From Halomonas sp. CH40 (GTDB lineage: Bacteria; Pseudomonadota; Gammaproteobacteria; Pseudomonadales; Halomonadaceae), in the NCBI GenBank assembly GCA_041875495.1, contig CP112982.1, positions 1,488,001-1,552,000 of the forward strand: 64,000 bases of DNA, written 5' to 3'. The notes under the pieces are model-generated. The model saw nothing but the letters and a program-made list of their open reading frames with translations, had not been told where the DNA came from and did not search any database. Of this stretch, positions 18,609 through 27,590 are shown piece after piece (position 1 is the first letter of the stretch; every line of letters starts with the position of its first letter). The position numbers were made by a program, and so were the translations under genes.

Positions 18609-20282
18609 TCAGGCCTGTTTGGCAGGCGCGCCCTTGGCAACGTAATAATCGACCTGAGCACGGGGCAGAGGTGTCTTGCCGCGTACCTGGTCGGCAATCT
18701 TTTCCGCCAGCATGATAGTCGGGGCGTTAAGGTTGCCGGTGGGAATCACCGGGAATAGGGAAGCATCTACCACCCGCAGGCCTTCAAGGCCATGAACGCG
18801 CCCCTGGCCGTCAGTCACCGCCATATCGTCTTCCCCCATGCGGCAGCTGCCACAGGGGTGATACGCGGTTTCGGCGTGCTGCTTGACGAAGCTGTCAAGT
18901 TCCTGGTCGCTCTGCACATCCGGGCCGGGGGAAATTTCACGGCCACGGTACTTGTCAAACACCGGCTGGGCGATGATATCCCGGGTCAGGCGGATGGCAT
19001 CGCGAAATTCCTGCCAGTCCTTTTCCTGGGACATATAGTTGAACAGAGTGCTGGGCGCCGCATGGGGGTCTTTGGAGGTCAAGCGGATACGCCCGCGGCT
19101 TGGGGAGCGCATCGAGCCCACATGGGCCTGAAAACCATGGGCCTGAACGGCACTCTTGCCATTGTAGCTGATCGCGATGGGCAGGAAGTGGTACTGCAGA
19201 TTCGGCCACTCCTCCGCATCATCGCTGCGTATAAAGCCACAGGCTTCAAACTGGTTGCTGGCGCCGACCCCGGTGCCATTAAACAGCCACTGCGCGCCAA
19301 TTTTGGGCTGGTTGTACCATTTCAGCGCCGGGTAGAGGGAGATCGGCTCCTTACACTCATACTGAATGTACATTTCAAGATGATCCTGCAGGTTTTCACC
19401 CACACCCGGCAGGTCATGAACCACCGGGATATCCAGCTCTTTCAGCCATTCAGGGTTACCCACCCCGGAGCGTTGCAGGATCTGCGGCGAGGCAATCGCC
19501 CCGCCACACAGCAAGACCTCGCGACGAGCGCGCACCTGGTGCGTCTGGCCTTTGTGTTCGTAACGCACGCCCGCGGCACGCTTGCCCTCAAACTCGATCA
19601 CATCAGTGACCGCATGGGTTTCGATGGTCAGGTTGCTGCGCTGTTTGGCGATATCCAGATAGCCCCGCGCGGTAGATGCCCGCCGCCCCTTGGGGGTGAC
19701 GAAACGGTCCATAGGGCCGAAGCCTTCCTGCTGGTAGCCGTTGACGTCCTCGGTTTCCGGGTAACCTGCCTGCTTGCCAGCCTCAATAAAGGTGCGATAC
19801 AGCGGGTTGTTGCCCGCTTTTGGCGTGGCCACACTGACCGGGCCATCGCCACCGTGATAGTCGTTAGGGCCGATATCGCGGGTTTCGCACTTTTTGAAGT
19901 AGGGCAGGCAGCTGAGGTAATCCCAGTCTTCCAGGCCGGGCTGTTTGGCCCAGTTGTTGTAGTCCAGAGCATTGCCGCGAATGTAGCACATACCGTTGAT
20001 CAGCGAGGAACCGCCCAGGCCCTTGCCGCGTCCGCATTCCATGCGTCGGCCATCCATGTGCGGTTCCGGGTCGGTCTCAAAGGCCCAGTTATAGCGCTTG
20101 CCCTGCAGCGGGTAGGCCAGCGCCGCAGGCATCTGGGTGCGAAAATCGAAACGGTAATCAGGGCCACCGGCTTCCAGCAGCAGGACGCTGACGTCGCTGT
20201 CTTCGGTCAGCCGAGTAGCCAGCACGTTACCCGCCGAGCCTGCGCCGATAATGATGTAATCAAATTCACGTAGTTCAGACAT
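18609..20282 (-). CDS. betA: Choline dehydrogenase
   Basis: A 557-residue FAD-dependent GMC oxidoreductase, membrane-associated, that oxidises choline to betaine aldehyde. The dinucleotide-binding motif is [16 protein letters not shown]; the GMC signature [15 protein letters not shown] and second signature [15 protein letters not shown] are clear, and the C-terminal active-site HPCGSCRMG and [12 protein letters not shown] are present. It is the third gene of betI-betB-betA, starting nine bases after betB. Confidence 0.95.
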   Translation of the reverse strand: MSELREFDYIIIGAGSAGNVLATRLTEDSDVSVLLLEAGGPDYRFDFRTQMPAALAYPLQGKRYNWAFETDPEPHMDGRRMECGRGKGLGGSSLINGMCYIRGNALDYNNWAKQPGLEDWDYLSCLPYFKKCETRDIGPNDYHGGDGPVSVATPKAGNNPLYRTFIEAGKQAGYPETEDVNGYQQEGFGPMDRFVTPKGRRASTARGYLDIAKQRSNLTIETHAVTDVIEFEGKRAAGVRYEHKGQTHQVRARREVLLCGGAIASPQILQRSGVGNPEWLKELDIPVVHDLPGVGENLQDHLEMYIQYECKEPISLYPALKWYNQPKIGAQWLFNGTGVGASNQFEACGFIRSDDAEEWPNLQYHFLPIAISYNGKSAVQAHGFQAHVGSMRSPSRGRIRLTSKDPHAAPSTLFNYMSQEKDWQEFRDAIRLTRDIIAQPVFDKYRGREISPGPDVQSDQELDSFVKQHAETAYHPCGSCRMGEDDMAVTDGQGRVHGLEGLRVVDASLFPVIPTGNLNAPTIMLAEKIADQVRGKTPLPRAQVDYYVAKGAPAKQA

Positions 20283-20291
20283 GGGGACTCC

Positions 20292-21761
20292 TTAAAACAC
20301 TGACTCAAACGAACCCATTTCAATCTGCACAGACTTGGTTTGGGTGTAGTGGTTAAGGGTTTCGATGCCGTTTTCGCGGCCAATGCCTGATTGCTTGTAG
20401 CCACCCACTGGCATTTCAGACGGTGACTCGCCCCAGGTATTGACCCAGCAGATACCCGCCTGCAACTGATGAATAACCCGATGCGCACGGTTGAGGCTTT
20501 CACTGAATACCCCAGCGGCCAAGCCGTAATGGGTATTGTTGGCGCGGCCAATCACCTCGTCTTCATCATCAAAGGCCAGCACGGACATCACCGGGCCGAA
20601 GATCTCTTCCTTGACGATGCGCATCTCGTCACTGCAGTTGGTGAATACCGTCGGCGAGGCCCAGGCACCCTTGGCCCAGTCGCCGCTGTTCCAGTGTTCT
20701 CCGCCGACCAGGGTGCGCGCGCCTTCCTGTTGGCCGATGGCAATATAGGAAAGCACTTTTTCCTGATGTTCAAAGCTGACCAGGGGGCCGAAGTTGACCT
20801 CAGGGTCCATGGGGTCGCCGGCCTTGATGCGCTTGACGCGCTCAACCAGCTTGGCCTCAAAGGCTTCTTTAACGTTACGCTCAACAAACACCCGGGTGCC
20901 GTTGGTACAGATCTGGCCGCTGGAATAGAAGTTGGCCATCATGGCCGCGTCCGCTGCACGATCAAGATCGGCGTCAGCAAACACAATCAGCGGCGATTTT
21001 CCGCCCAGTTCCATGGTGACGTCTTTAAGCGTCGAGCCACCGGCAGCGGCCATGACCTTCTTGCCTGTGCCCACTTCACCGGTAAAGGTGACCTTGTCGA
21101 TGCCTGGGTGCTCGGTAAGCATGGCGCCCACGCGGCCATCACCCTGTACCACGTTGAACACGCCATCCGGCAGGCCTGCCTGGGTGAAAATCTCCGCCAG
21201 ACAGGTGGCGGTCAGCGGGGTCACTTCGCTGGGCTTGAAAACAATGGCGTTACCGGCTGCCAGGGCAGGGGCGGCTTTCCAGCAGGCGATCTGGATGGGG
21301 TAGTTCCAGGCGCCAATCGCACCAATCACTCCCAGTGGCTCACGGCGGGTATAGACAAAGGAGCTATCGCGCAGCGGAATCTGGCTACCTTCAATAGCAG
21401 GAGCCAGGCCCGCGTAATATTCCAGCGCATCGGCACCGGTCACAATATCGACGCTTGCAGTCTCGCTGATTGGTTTGCCGGTGTTGCGGGTTTCCAGTTC
21501 GGCCAGTTCATCGTTGTGCTCGCGCAGTAGCTCAACGGCGCGCAGCATGATGCGTGCGCGCTGCATGCCGCTCATGGCGGCCCACTCGCGCTGGCCGCGC
21601 TGGGCGGCTGCCACGGCGCTATCCACATCGGCCTGGCTTGCCTGGCCGATGGTGGCCAGATGGCTGCCATCGTAGGGGTTGGAAACACTGAAGGTTTCGC
21701 CGGAAGTGGCGCTTACCGGGCGACCGTTGATATAAAGCGGCTGAATCTCCTGAGTGGCCAT
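20292..21761 (-). CDS. betB: Betaine aldehyde dehydrogenase
   Basis: A 489-residue NAD(P)-dependent aldehyde dehydrogenase converting betaine aldehyde to glycine betaine, the main compatible solute of halophiles. The catalytic Glu block [14 protein letters not shown] and catalytic Cys block [15 protein letters not shown] are intact, and the Rossmann GEVGTGKKV is present. It sits between betI and betA. Confidence 0.95.
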   Translation of the reverse strand: MATQEIQPLYINGRPVSATSGETFSVSNPYDGSHLATIGQASQADVDSAVAAAQRGQREWAAMSGMQRARIMLRAVELLREHNDELAELETRNTGKPISETASVDIVTGADALEYYAGLAPAIEGSQIPLRDSSFVYTRREPLGVIGAIGAWNYPIQIACWKAAPALAAGNAIVFKPSEVTPLTATCLAEIFTQAGLPDGVFNVVQGDGRVGAMLTEHPGIDKVTFTGEVGTGKKVMAAAGGSTLKDVTMELGGKSPLIVFADADLDRAADAAMMANFYSSGQICTNGTRVFVERNVKEAFEAKLVERVKRIKAGDPMDPEVNFGPLVSFEHQEKVLSYIAIGQQEGARTLVGGEHWNSGDWAKGAWASPTVFTNCSDEMRIVKEEIFGPVMSVLAFDDEDEVIGRANNTHYGLAAGVFSESLNRAHRVIHQLQAGICWVNTWGESPSEMPVGGYKQSGIGRENGIETLNHYTQTKSVQIEMGSFESVF

Positions 21762-21773
21762 GGGGGTCTCCTG

Positions 21774-22397
21774 TTAATACGTGAGTGTGGTAGAGGCCGA
21801 CTGGTGGCAGCCATGATGACGCAGTAATTGATCCAGATAGGTGTGGGCCAGATAGCGCGCTTCGGCGGCATCAAGCCCTTCGGGCGCCAGCGCACCGCGC
21901 AACCACAGGCCGTCGATCATGGCAGCCAGGCCATGGGCGGCGTTTCTGGCATCACGGCGGGGCATTACCCGCTGAAACTGGTAGCAGAGGTTGGCGTACA
22001 GGCGGCGATCATTGACATACTGCAGCCGTTGCAACACGGGTTTGTGCATACTGCTGGCCCAGAACGCCAGCCAGGTTTTGGCCGCAGGGCCGGTGACCTG
22101 GGTGCGGTCGAAGTTGCCTTCAATAATGGCGCCGATATGGGCGCGGGGCGTATCGTCTTCCAGCGCCTTGCGCCGAGCTGCAACGGCATTGTTAAGGTCT
22201 GTCAGAATCTGGCGCATGGTGGCCTCTAAAAGGCCATTCTTGCCACCGAAATAATGGCTAATAATGCCAGCGGATACGCCCGCACGGCGGGCAATCTGAA
22301 TAACAGTAGCTTCCGCCAGGCCCACTTCGTCAATGGCTTCCATGGTGGCTTTGATCAACTGTTGACGGCGTATTGGCTCCATTCCTACCTTAGGCAC
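21774..22397 (-). CDS. betI: Choline-responsive repressor BetI, TetR family
   Basis: A 207-residue TetR-type repressor of betaine synthesis genes, released by choline. The N-terminal helix-turn-helix reads EATVIQIARRAGVSAGIISHYFGGKNGLLEATM, here cut to the core VSAGIISHYF that is typical of BetI, starting MPKVGMEPIRRQQLI. It is the first gene of the operon and a BetI-like palindrome lies about 80 bases upstream, so autoregulation is likely. Confidence 0.94.
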   Translation of the reverse strand: MPKVGMEPIRRQQLIKATMEAIDEVGLAEATVIQIARRAGVSAGIISHYFGGKNGLLEATMRQILTDLNNAVAARRKALEDDTPRAHIGAIIEGNFDRTQVTGPAAKTWLAFWASSMHKPVLQRLQYVNDRRLYANLCYQFQRVMPRRDARNAAHGLAAMIDGLWLRGALAPEGLDAAEARYLAHTYLDQLLRHHGCHQSASTTLTY

Positions 22398-22477
22398 AGC
22401 AATCTCCTGATAACCTGAAACACCCTAAAGGCAGGTCTGCCATCCGGGCGTAAACGAAAGCCATATGGTGACATTTT

Positions 22478-22501
22478 TTTATTGAACGTTCAATCAATAA
22501 A
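22478..22501. promoter_or_regulatory. BetI operator
   Basis: The perfect palindrome ATTGAACGTTCAAT at 22481-22494, flanked by TTT and CAATAAA, matches the known BetI recognition core of enteric bacteria. It lies about 80 bases upstream of betI. Confidence 0.75.
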
Positions 22502-22581
22502 GTGGCGCTGCATTCAGCAAGGCCTACCGATAGTGTTGTTTATGCCTATTAACAAGGCCAAAGATTCTTCGCATGCAAGGC

Positions 22582-22610
22582 TTGCCTTTCGTTAACCAAG
22601 CATGCATAAT
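22582..22610 (+). promoter_or_regulatory. Sigma-70 promoter of tRNA-Met / ffs
   Basis: TTGCCT and CATAAT are spaced by exactly 17 bp and lie 22 bases upstream of the mature tRNA 5' end. No other promoter was seen between the tRNA and ffs, which may therefore be co-transcribed. Confidence 0.65.
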
Positions 22611-22632
22611 CTGCACCCGCTGTGAGGGAAAA

Positions 22633-22709
22633 GGCTACGTAGCTCAGCTGGTTAGAGCACATCACTCATAATGATGGGGTCCCCTGTTCAAATCAGGGCG
22701 TAGCCACCA
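22633..22709 (+). tRNA. tRNA-Met (anticodon CAT), elongator type
   Basis: Cloverleaf drawn by eye: acceptor GGCTACG/CGTAGCC, D-arm AGCTCAGCTGGTTAGAGC, anticodon stem CATCA/TGATG around the loop CTCATAA, T-arm CCCTGTTCAAATCAGGG, and an encoded 3' ACCA. The anticodon is CAT. The first base pairs with the opposite acceptor base, so it is elongator Met or tRNA-Ile2 (lysidine-modified) rather than initiator. Confidence 0.92.
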
Positions 22710-22744
22710 CAGCGTAGGCGCAATTTTTATGACGGCGCCGTTAT

Positions 22745-22854
22745 GGTGGCCCCTTAGGTCCTCCCGCAACGCTAAACTGCAAACCCCGCCAGGCCCGGAA
22801 GGGAGCAACGGTAGTGGTGGCTGCGTGTGCCGGGATGTGGCTTTTGGGGCCGCC
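22745..22854 (+). ncRNA. ffs: Signal recognition particle 4.5S RNA
   Basis: About 110 nt folding into one long hairpin: GGTGGCCCC at the 5' end pairs with GGGGCCGCC at the 3' end. The conserved apical region is recognisable as GGCCCGGAAGGGAGCA with the GGAA tetraloop, followed by GCGTGTGCCGGGATGTGGC as in E. coli 4.5S RNA. It binds Ffh for co-translational membrane targeting. A Tn7-like transposon end begins nine bases after it, and ffs is a known attachment gene for some Tn7-like elements. Confidence 0.93.
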
Positions 22855-22862
22855 TCCATTTA

Positions 22863-22932
22863 TGTCGTTTCCGGTCTGTTTTGACATAAATTCCGGATAA
22901 AATGACATAATTTGCGGTTTCTCGTGACATAA
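22863..22932 (+). repeat. Tn7-like transposon end with TnsB-type binding repeats
   Basis: The element appears to start with TGTCG at 22863. Three copies of TGACATAA occur at 22882, 22903 and 22925, spaced 21-22 bp, and an inverted near-copy (TTATGTCG) sits at the very end. Tn7-family elements begin with TGT and carry several ~20-bp TnsB sites of this kind in each end. The end lies next to ffs with tnsA reading inward, the same geometry as the right end of Tn7 beside glmS. The opposite end is not visible in the window. Confidence 0.7.
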
Positions 22933-22970
22933 CCTATTTTTGTAGTAAACCTACGAAATGGGGTGTTGTC

Positions 22971-23197
22971 ATGTACAGGCGTAAGCTCCGTCATTCCCGT
23001 GTCAAGAACCTCTACAAATTTGCTAGCTTCAAAACTGCCTCTGCTCACACTGTAGAGTCTTCCCTAGAATTTGATGCCTGCTACCATTTTGAATACTCCC
23101 CCCAAGTTAAGTCTTTCATTGCCCAGCCTATAGGCTTTACTTACTCAATTCATGGGAAAACTAACCCTTATACTCCTGATTTTAAGATAATAAATAA
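22971..23197 (+). pseudogene. tnsA: TnsA-like transposon endonuclease, 3' truncated by ISL3
   Basis: About 75 codons of a TnsA N-terminus remain: MYRRKLRHSRVKNLYKF, ESSLEFDACYHFEY, QPIGFTYSIHG and YTPDF. These match the TnsA endonuclease fold seen in Tn7-like and CRISPR-associated Tn7-like elements, where the E and the later D of Y-T-P-D-F are catalytic. The gene stops being TnsA exactly where the ISL3 element begins at 23198; the frame runs on to 23273 with unrelated residues. tnsB, tnsC and tniQ are absent, so this end cannot act alone. Confidence 0.82.
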
Positions 23198-23211
23198 GGC
23201 TCTTCGTCATT

Positions 23212-23929
23212 TCATGTGGATTTGGCCTGATCAAGCAGGCGGCCCACCGGGCTACCAATCAGGTAAATCATAGCAATGAAATTAGCTTCATTTCGGTAGC
23301 CCCGTGCACGTGAACGAGCCGCCTGAAACAGGCCGTTCATTCCTTCTAGTCGCGCGTTTGTCAGCCCCGAGTGCCAGCGCCTGACTACCGCTTTAGCGTG
23401 TCGCTCAAGTGTCTCCAGCGCTTTCCCCATCGGCTTCAGTAGAGGCTTCTCAGAAACTGCTGCTTTCATGATTTTTAGGTAGTTCGTGATCCGCCAACGC
23501 GCTGCCCTGGGCGTTGACGCTTTCTGGATCCAGCTTAACTTTTCCTTGATCACCCAAGCATCGGCCGTGGCGCTCTGATCGGCAACCAGCTCCTGAAGTG
23601 CCGATATCTGTTTAGGTGTGTGGTTCTCATTTTCCAGGCTCTTCAACAGTGCCCAGCGCAGCGACTTGGGGTGTTTCTGCTCGCGGCGTTCTTTCTTGCG
23701 CACCTCGTCCAGTCGCTTGGTGAAGGTCTGCACGATATGGAACCAGTCGACCGTTACCTCCGCCTTGGGAAGAGACTCGGTGACGCCACTAAGGAAAGCA
23801 GGTGACATGTCACAGACAACCTCGACCACATTGTCCACATCGCCACCATGAGCCGCCAGGAAGGCACTGAACGCCTTGATGGTGTCCTTGCCGCAGCCTG
23901 GAACAGCGAAAATCACCGGTTCCTGCTTG
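23212..23929 (-). pseudogene. ISL3 transposase, C-terminal part (split by IS66)
   Basis: Encodes the second half of an ISL3-family DDE transposase, from EPVIFAVPGCGKDTIKAF to the end. Typical blocks are VVCDMSPAFLSGV (second catalytic Asp region), TVDWFHIVQ, and the C-terminal RLEGMNGLFQAARSRARGY with the catalytic Glu. Removing the nested IS66 and one copy of its 8-bp duplication joins this in frame to the N-terminal part (DMQRKQ + EPVIFA), giving about 418 residues, a normal family length. The annotated internal ATG-less start seen in this frame is therefore not a real gene start. Confidence 0.9.
23922..23929. repeat. IS66 target-site duplication, left copy
   Basis: CCTGCTTG, identical to 26396-26403. 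An 8-bp duplication is the hallmark of IS66-family insertion. Confidence 0.92.
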
Positions 23930-23972
23930 GTAAGCGCCCTTAAATCGACACACTTGACCTAGCCGTGTTCTT

Positions 23973-25568
23973 TCACTTTTTTTCGGCGGGCGCCAAGTTC
24001 ACGTTCCAGGGCAGCAGCGTTTCCAGTGCCTCTAACGTATCAGCGGTGGCGATGTGCTCCAGCACATAATGGATATAGGCAGCAGGCTCCAAGCCATTGG
24101 CTTTTGCCGTTTCGATGAGTGAATAACAGGTGGCACTGGCGTGAGCGCCGCGGGAGGTATCCGCGAACAGCCAGGCTCTTCGACCAACGGCAAACGGGCG
24201 AATGGCGTTTTCTGCCAGAACATTACTGATATGCAGGTCGCCGCGCGCACAATAGCCGATGAGGAAGTCCCATTGGTTCAGCGTATATTCCATCGCCTGA
24301 CGCGTCAGGCTGCCTTTCATGACGCGGGTAACATTAGCCTCTAGCCAAGCCTTGAAGGCCTCAAGACGCGGAAGGCTCAGCTCCTGGCGGACACGGTAGC
24401 GTTCCACTTCGCTGAGATCCTTGATCTGCCGTTCGATGGCGTAGAGTTTGTTGATATGGCTAAGCCCTACCTCGGCCTTGGCCGGCGTGGCGCCCTTGCC
24501 TTTCGCGTTGACCTTGGCTGCCTTAGACGCTTCCACGAACTTGCGTCGCGCATGGTCCCAACAGCCAATGCGGGTAATGCCGTTGGCACGGCATACCTGG
24601 CCGTAACCGGCGTAGCCATCGGCCTGCAGGATCCCTGAGAAGTCGTCGAGTAGGCGCACCGGCACGCTGCCGCCGCGGGACGGGTCGTAGGCAAAGAGCA
24701 CCGACGGTTGATCCGGTGGGCCACCTCGGGTGACCCACATCCATTTATCTGACTGAGCGGTCTTGCCGTCTTCCTTGAGCACTTGCAGCCGCGTTTCATC
24801 GGCTTGCAGATACGCGCTGCTGTTTTGCACTTCGCGCATCAGCGTGATCAAGGGCGTGAAGACGTCATTCAGGCGGATGATCCAGTTGGCCATCTGCGTG
24901 CGGCTAACAGCGTGGCCTAACCGCTTGAACATGCCTTCCAAGCGGTACAGCGGCAAACCGTCTGCGTACTTGGAGGTGATCACGTACGCTAGCAGTGACG
25001 TCGACGCCGTGCACTTGCCTAGCGGATGAACCGGACGCTCCGCAGTAAGGAGATGGTCGTTGCCCTCAAGCGGGAACACCGCTTTTTCCTGCCAGTATTC
25101 GAGGACTTTCAGCTGCGCGGGGATGAACTGAAGCTCTTCTTTTACCTTGGCGAAGAAGGTCTTGGTCGCCCCGACTTTTTCTTCTTCGCTGAGCGTAAGC
25201 TCAATACGCTCACGGACCAGAGTGTCGGAGAAGCCACGTTGGCGACGTTGACGTGAGGGACGCGGCGCGTCTTGCTCTTCGACATCGTCGGGTAACTGAT
25301 CGCGTAGCGCCTCGATGTCAGCTTCCAACTCCGTCTCATCGAACAGATGAGCCTGGTTCGCAGACTTTTCACTGCGCGCGGCGAACTGCTGAATGCGCTG
25401 CAAGCGCAGCTTCTCTTCGAGCAATTGAATATAGAGATTACGTTGCTGTAACGCCGTCTGTTGAGCCGTCACCTGTTGCTGAAGCCCCGCCACAAGAGCC
25501 ACTACCTCAGCGGCGGAGAGGCCACTGAGATCAGGCAGTTGGGAGGAGACTTCGGGGTGCTTTTTCAT
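23973..25568 (-). CDS. tnpC: IS66 transposase TnpC
   Basis: A 531-residue DDE transposase. The N-terminal leucine-zipper region (VALVAGLQQQVTAQQTALQQ) is followed by an IS66 zinc-finger-like and HTH area, then the catalytic core with YLQADETRLQVL, GILQADGYAGYG and the C-terminal NVLAENAIRPFAVGRRAWLF carrying the last acidic residue. Length and block order are complete, so it is likely active. Confidence 0.95.
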   Translation of the reverse strand: MKKHPEVSSQLPDLSGLSAAEVVALVAGLQQQVTAQQTALQQRNLYIQLLEEKLRLQRIQQFAARSEKSANQAHLFDETELEADIEALRDQLPDDVEEQDAPRPSRQRRQRGFSDTLVRERIELTLSEEEKVGATKTFFAKVKEELQFIPAQLKVLEYWQEKAVFPLEGNDHLLTAERPVHPLGKCTASTSLLAYVITSKYADGLPLYRLEGMFKRLGHAVSRTQMANWIIRLNDVFTPLITLMREVQNSSAYLQADETRLQVLKEDGKTAQSDKWMWVTRGGPPDQPSVLFAYDPSRGGSVPVRLLDDFSGILQADGYAGYGQVCRANGITRIGCWDHARRKFVEASKAAKVNAKGKGATPAKAEVGLSHINKLYAIERQIKDLSEVERYRVRQELSLPRLEAFKAWLEANVTRVMKGSLTRQAMEYTLNQWDFLIGYCARGDLHISNVLAENAIRPFAVGRRAWLFADTSRGAHASATCYSLIETAKANGLEPAAYIHYVLEHIATADTLEALETLLPWNVNLAPAEKK

Positions 25569-25624
25569 GGGCCAATGATACCAGATTCGGTGTGTTAAAG
25601 CACTGAAAATAAGAGCTTTATGGC

Positions 25625-25960
25625 CTATCCGACGCTGTCGTAATGCAGTGTTTTATGGCCGCGCATCAGGGTGATATCGTAGCCATCCAACAGCCAGTTG
25701 ATCTGCTCGCCAGTCAACGCCATAACGTCATCCGAGGGGCCGGGCCACTTGAAGCGCTCCTCGGCCAGCGCCTTGTAGTAGAGCACGAAGCCATTGTCTT
25801 CCCACATCAGGCACTTGATTTTATTTCGCTGCCGGTTAGTAAAGGCATACAGCGCCCCGCTAAAGGGGTTGTGTCCCAGTTCTTGCTCCACCAGTAACGC
25901 CAGGCCGTTGGCTTGCTTGCGAAAATCGACCGGTGCGCGGTACAGGTAGATCTCGGGCAT
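25625..25960 (-). CDS. tnpB: IS66 accessory protein TnpB
   Basis: A 111-residue IS66 Orf2 protein starting MPEIYLYRAPVDFRKQANGL, with the family blocks NPFSGALYAFTNRQRNKIK and LMWEDNGFVLYYKAL. The frame is open upstream, but the family start is the ATG at 25960. It is required with TnpA for IS66 transposition. Confidence 0.93.
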   Translation of the reverse strand: MPEIYLYRAPVDFRKQANGLALLVEQELGHNPFSGALYAFTNRQRNKIKCLMWEDNGFVLYYKALAEERFKWPGPSDDVMALTGEQINWLLDGYDITLMRGHKTLHYDSVG

Positions 25961-25992
25961 TTCCCACGCGGGGCGTAAATAGCGCGGCCGCT

Positions 25993-26313
25993 TCACAGTT
26001 GCCTCAGGATATCGCCCAGTAACGCCACGTTGCCCGCGTGCAAGCCCGTGACCGTGATACCGCCGGGCAGTGATACCGTAAGCCCCGTGGAGTCTATTTC
26101 TTTTGCGGTGCCGGTATTGGGATATGCGACGGTGGCAAAACTGGCGACTGGCTCTTTTGTTGACGATGCGCTGGCCAAGAGCTTTTGACGCCAGTAAGAA
26201 AACTGATGGTACTTTAGCGCTTGTTGCTTGCAAAACGCCATGCCGGACAAGCCAGAGGTTTGCCATTCGGTGACTTGTTGCTGCCAATATTGCTCACGTT
26301 CTTGATGCGTCAT
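25993..26313 (-). CDS. tnpA: IS66 accessory protein TnpA
   Basis: A 106-residue protein with the IS66 Orf1 helix-turn-helix pattern WQTSGLSGMAFCKQQALKYH followed by FSYWRQKL. It is the first gene of the IS66 operon. Confidence 0.9.
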   Translation of the reverse strand: MTHQEREQYWQQQVTEWQTSGLSGMAFCKQQALKYHQFSYWRQKLLASASSTKEPVASFATVAYPNTGTAKEIDSTGLTVSLPGGITVTGLHAGNVALLGDILRQL

Positions 26314-26395
26314 GACACCCCCTCACAAAGATCTGATGGCATCAGTGTGAGGGGATAAAAGCGAGAGCGGTAGATGCCGGTTTAAGGGCGCTTAC

Positions 26396-26942
26396 CCTGC
26401 TTGCGCTGCATATCGAGGAACACGGTGACGTAACGATGCCCGCGTCGGGACGCGGTTTCGTCCACGCCAACCATGGTCACATTGGACAGATCCAGCTCTC
26501 CCAGCATGCGGTTCACGTAGTGGTGCACGATGCGCCATAGTCGTTTGTCGGAAATCTCCAACTGCCGGGAGACAGCCAGCACTGGCATCTCCTTGACGAG
26601 CGACATGGCCGCCTGCTCGAACAACAGGGTAAAGTCACTGCCGGGCCGCGCCCAGGGCACCTTTATGCGTTTGACGCCATGTTCAGGACACTTTGTACGA
26701 GGGACGCGAGCATGCAAGTAACAATGGTGCTGAAAGAAGTTCAGATGTCGCCAGGTTTTGTCAGCAAAGTCGTGGGCTTGGCAGGCCTTACCGCACTCTG
26801 GACAGGGATAGAGGCTGCCACGCTCCGCCTCGACATACAGCTCCAGGCGGTGAGGCGACACAGCGGTATCCAGGTGCTGATCCTTGAGAATCCAGGGCGC
26901 TTCCAGGCCAAGGCCGAGTGTTAAAATCTGGGTGCCGTCCAT
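26396..26942 (-). pseudogene. ISL3 transposase, N-terminal part (split by IS66)
   Basis: Encodes residues 1 to about 182 of the ISL3 transposase. It has the N-terminal zinc finger (CPECGKACQAHDF ... CPEHGVKR), the HTH (SRQLEISDKRLWRIVHHYV), and the first DDE aspartate in VTMVGVDETASRRGHRYVT. The frame leaves the transposase after DMQRKQ where the IS66 copy starts; four IS66-derived residues follow before a stop. Confidence 0.9.
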
Positions 26943-27020
26943 GTCGTACCTCCTGCTAATATGGAGGCAATATTCTGGCTCAGCTCAGAGGGCGAATTCC
27001 ACACCCAACGACGAAGAGCC

Positions 27021-27532
27021 AAGTTTTTCGTACGACGATATATCAGTGACGCTTTGGTGCGGCGCATCGTGTGCGTGCCATAAATTGACGCATCTAAACC
27101 TATTTCGGTGACCCAGGCTTTCACGATACGGGCATATTGGCGCGTGGACAGATGCTTTGCGCTATTAATGCGGCTGGGAAACAAGAAGTCTTCGCTTCTG
27201 AGTTGAGCAAGCTTTATCCAGTCCACAATAGCGACACGGGTTTGCTCGGTTATTTCGAACTGGACAGGTCTATGTGTCTTTTGCTGCATCACAATGGCTC
27301 GTGGGGATATGCACGCACCATGGGCTATATCCCGTACTCGTAAATTGACGAGGTCGCAGCCTCGTAATTTGCTATCGATGGCTAAATTGAAGAGGACGAG
27401 GTCTCTTGTCTTATTGGCAATCTGTAGACGCACACGGATGGCCCAAATATCTCTAAGGCGCAGTGGAGCCTTCTGGCCAACCAGCTTACCTTTATTCCAA
27501 GGTGTACATGAGATTTCATTCGTAACGTTCAT
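27021..27532 (-). pseudogene. Tyrosine recombinase (integrase), C-terminus lost to ISL3
   Basis: About 170 residues of a short tyrosine recombinase remain, starting MNVTNEISCTPWNKGKLVG. The first catalytic Arg region is DSKLRGCDLVNLRVRDI and the H-x-x-R box is THTMRRTKASLIYRRTKNL. The gene is cut at 27,021 by the ISL3 end, so the G-H block and the nucleophilic Tyr are missing and the product cannot be active. The frame runs about 33 codons into the IS. The first 42 codons and the upstream region recur at 54.25-54.44 kb. Confidence 0.85.
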
Positions 27533-27590
27533 GGCATGATCCTCCAGGTGGAGGTTAAAGAATGGCTCAATTCACGCTCGTCATGTGCTA

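Larger units (their letters stand above)
23930..26395. mobile_element. IS66-family insertion sequence (complete, 2,466 bp)
   Basis: Begins GTAAGCGCCCTTAAATCG and its other end, read inward, is GTAAGCGCCCTTAAACCG: the GTAA ends are typical of IS66. It is bounded by the perfect 8-bp duplication CCTGCTTG and carries intact tnpA, tnpB and tnpC on the minus strand. It disrupts the ISL3 transposase. Intact genes and perfect duplication suggest it arrived late in the history of this region. Confidence 0.95.
23198..27020. mobile_element. ISL3-family insertion sequence, interrupted by IS66
   Basis: Inverted ends are visible: the left begins GGCTCTTCGTCATTTCATG and the reverse complement of the right end reads GGCTCTTCGTCGTTGGGTG. 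Without the nested 2.5-kb IS66 and its duplicated 8 bp, the element is about 1.35 kb, normal for ISL3. The 8 bp flanking it on the two sides differ (ATAAATAA versus AAGTTTTT), so the expected target duplication is missing. Left of it is tnsA, right of it a tyrosine recombinase gene, both truncated at the element's edge. Confidence 0.88.

Noticed and set aside
18792..20273. 493-codon plus-strand open frame opposite betA
   Set aside because: Fully antisense to an unmistakable choline dehydrogenase; a shadow frame. The same holds for 20469-21530 opposite betB and 17424-18401 opposite fadE.
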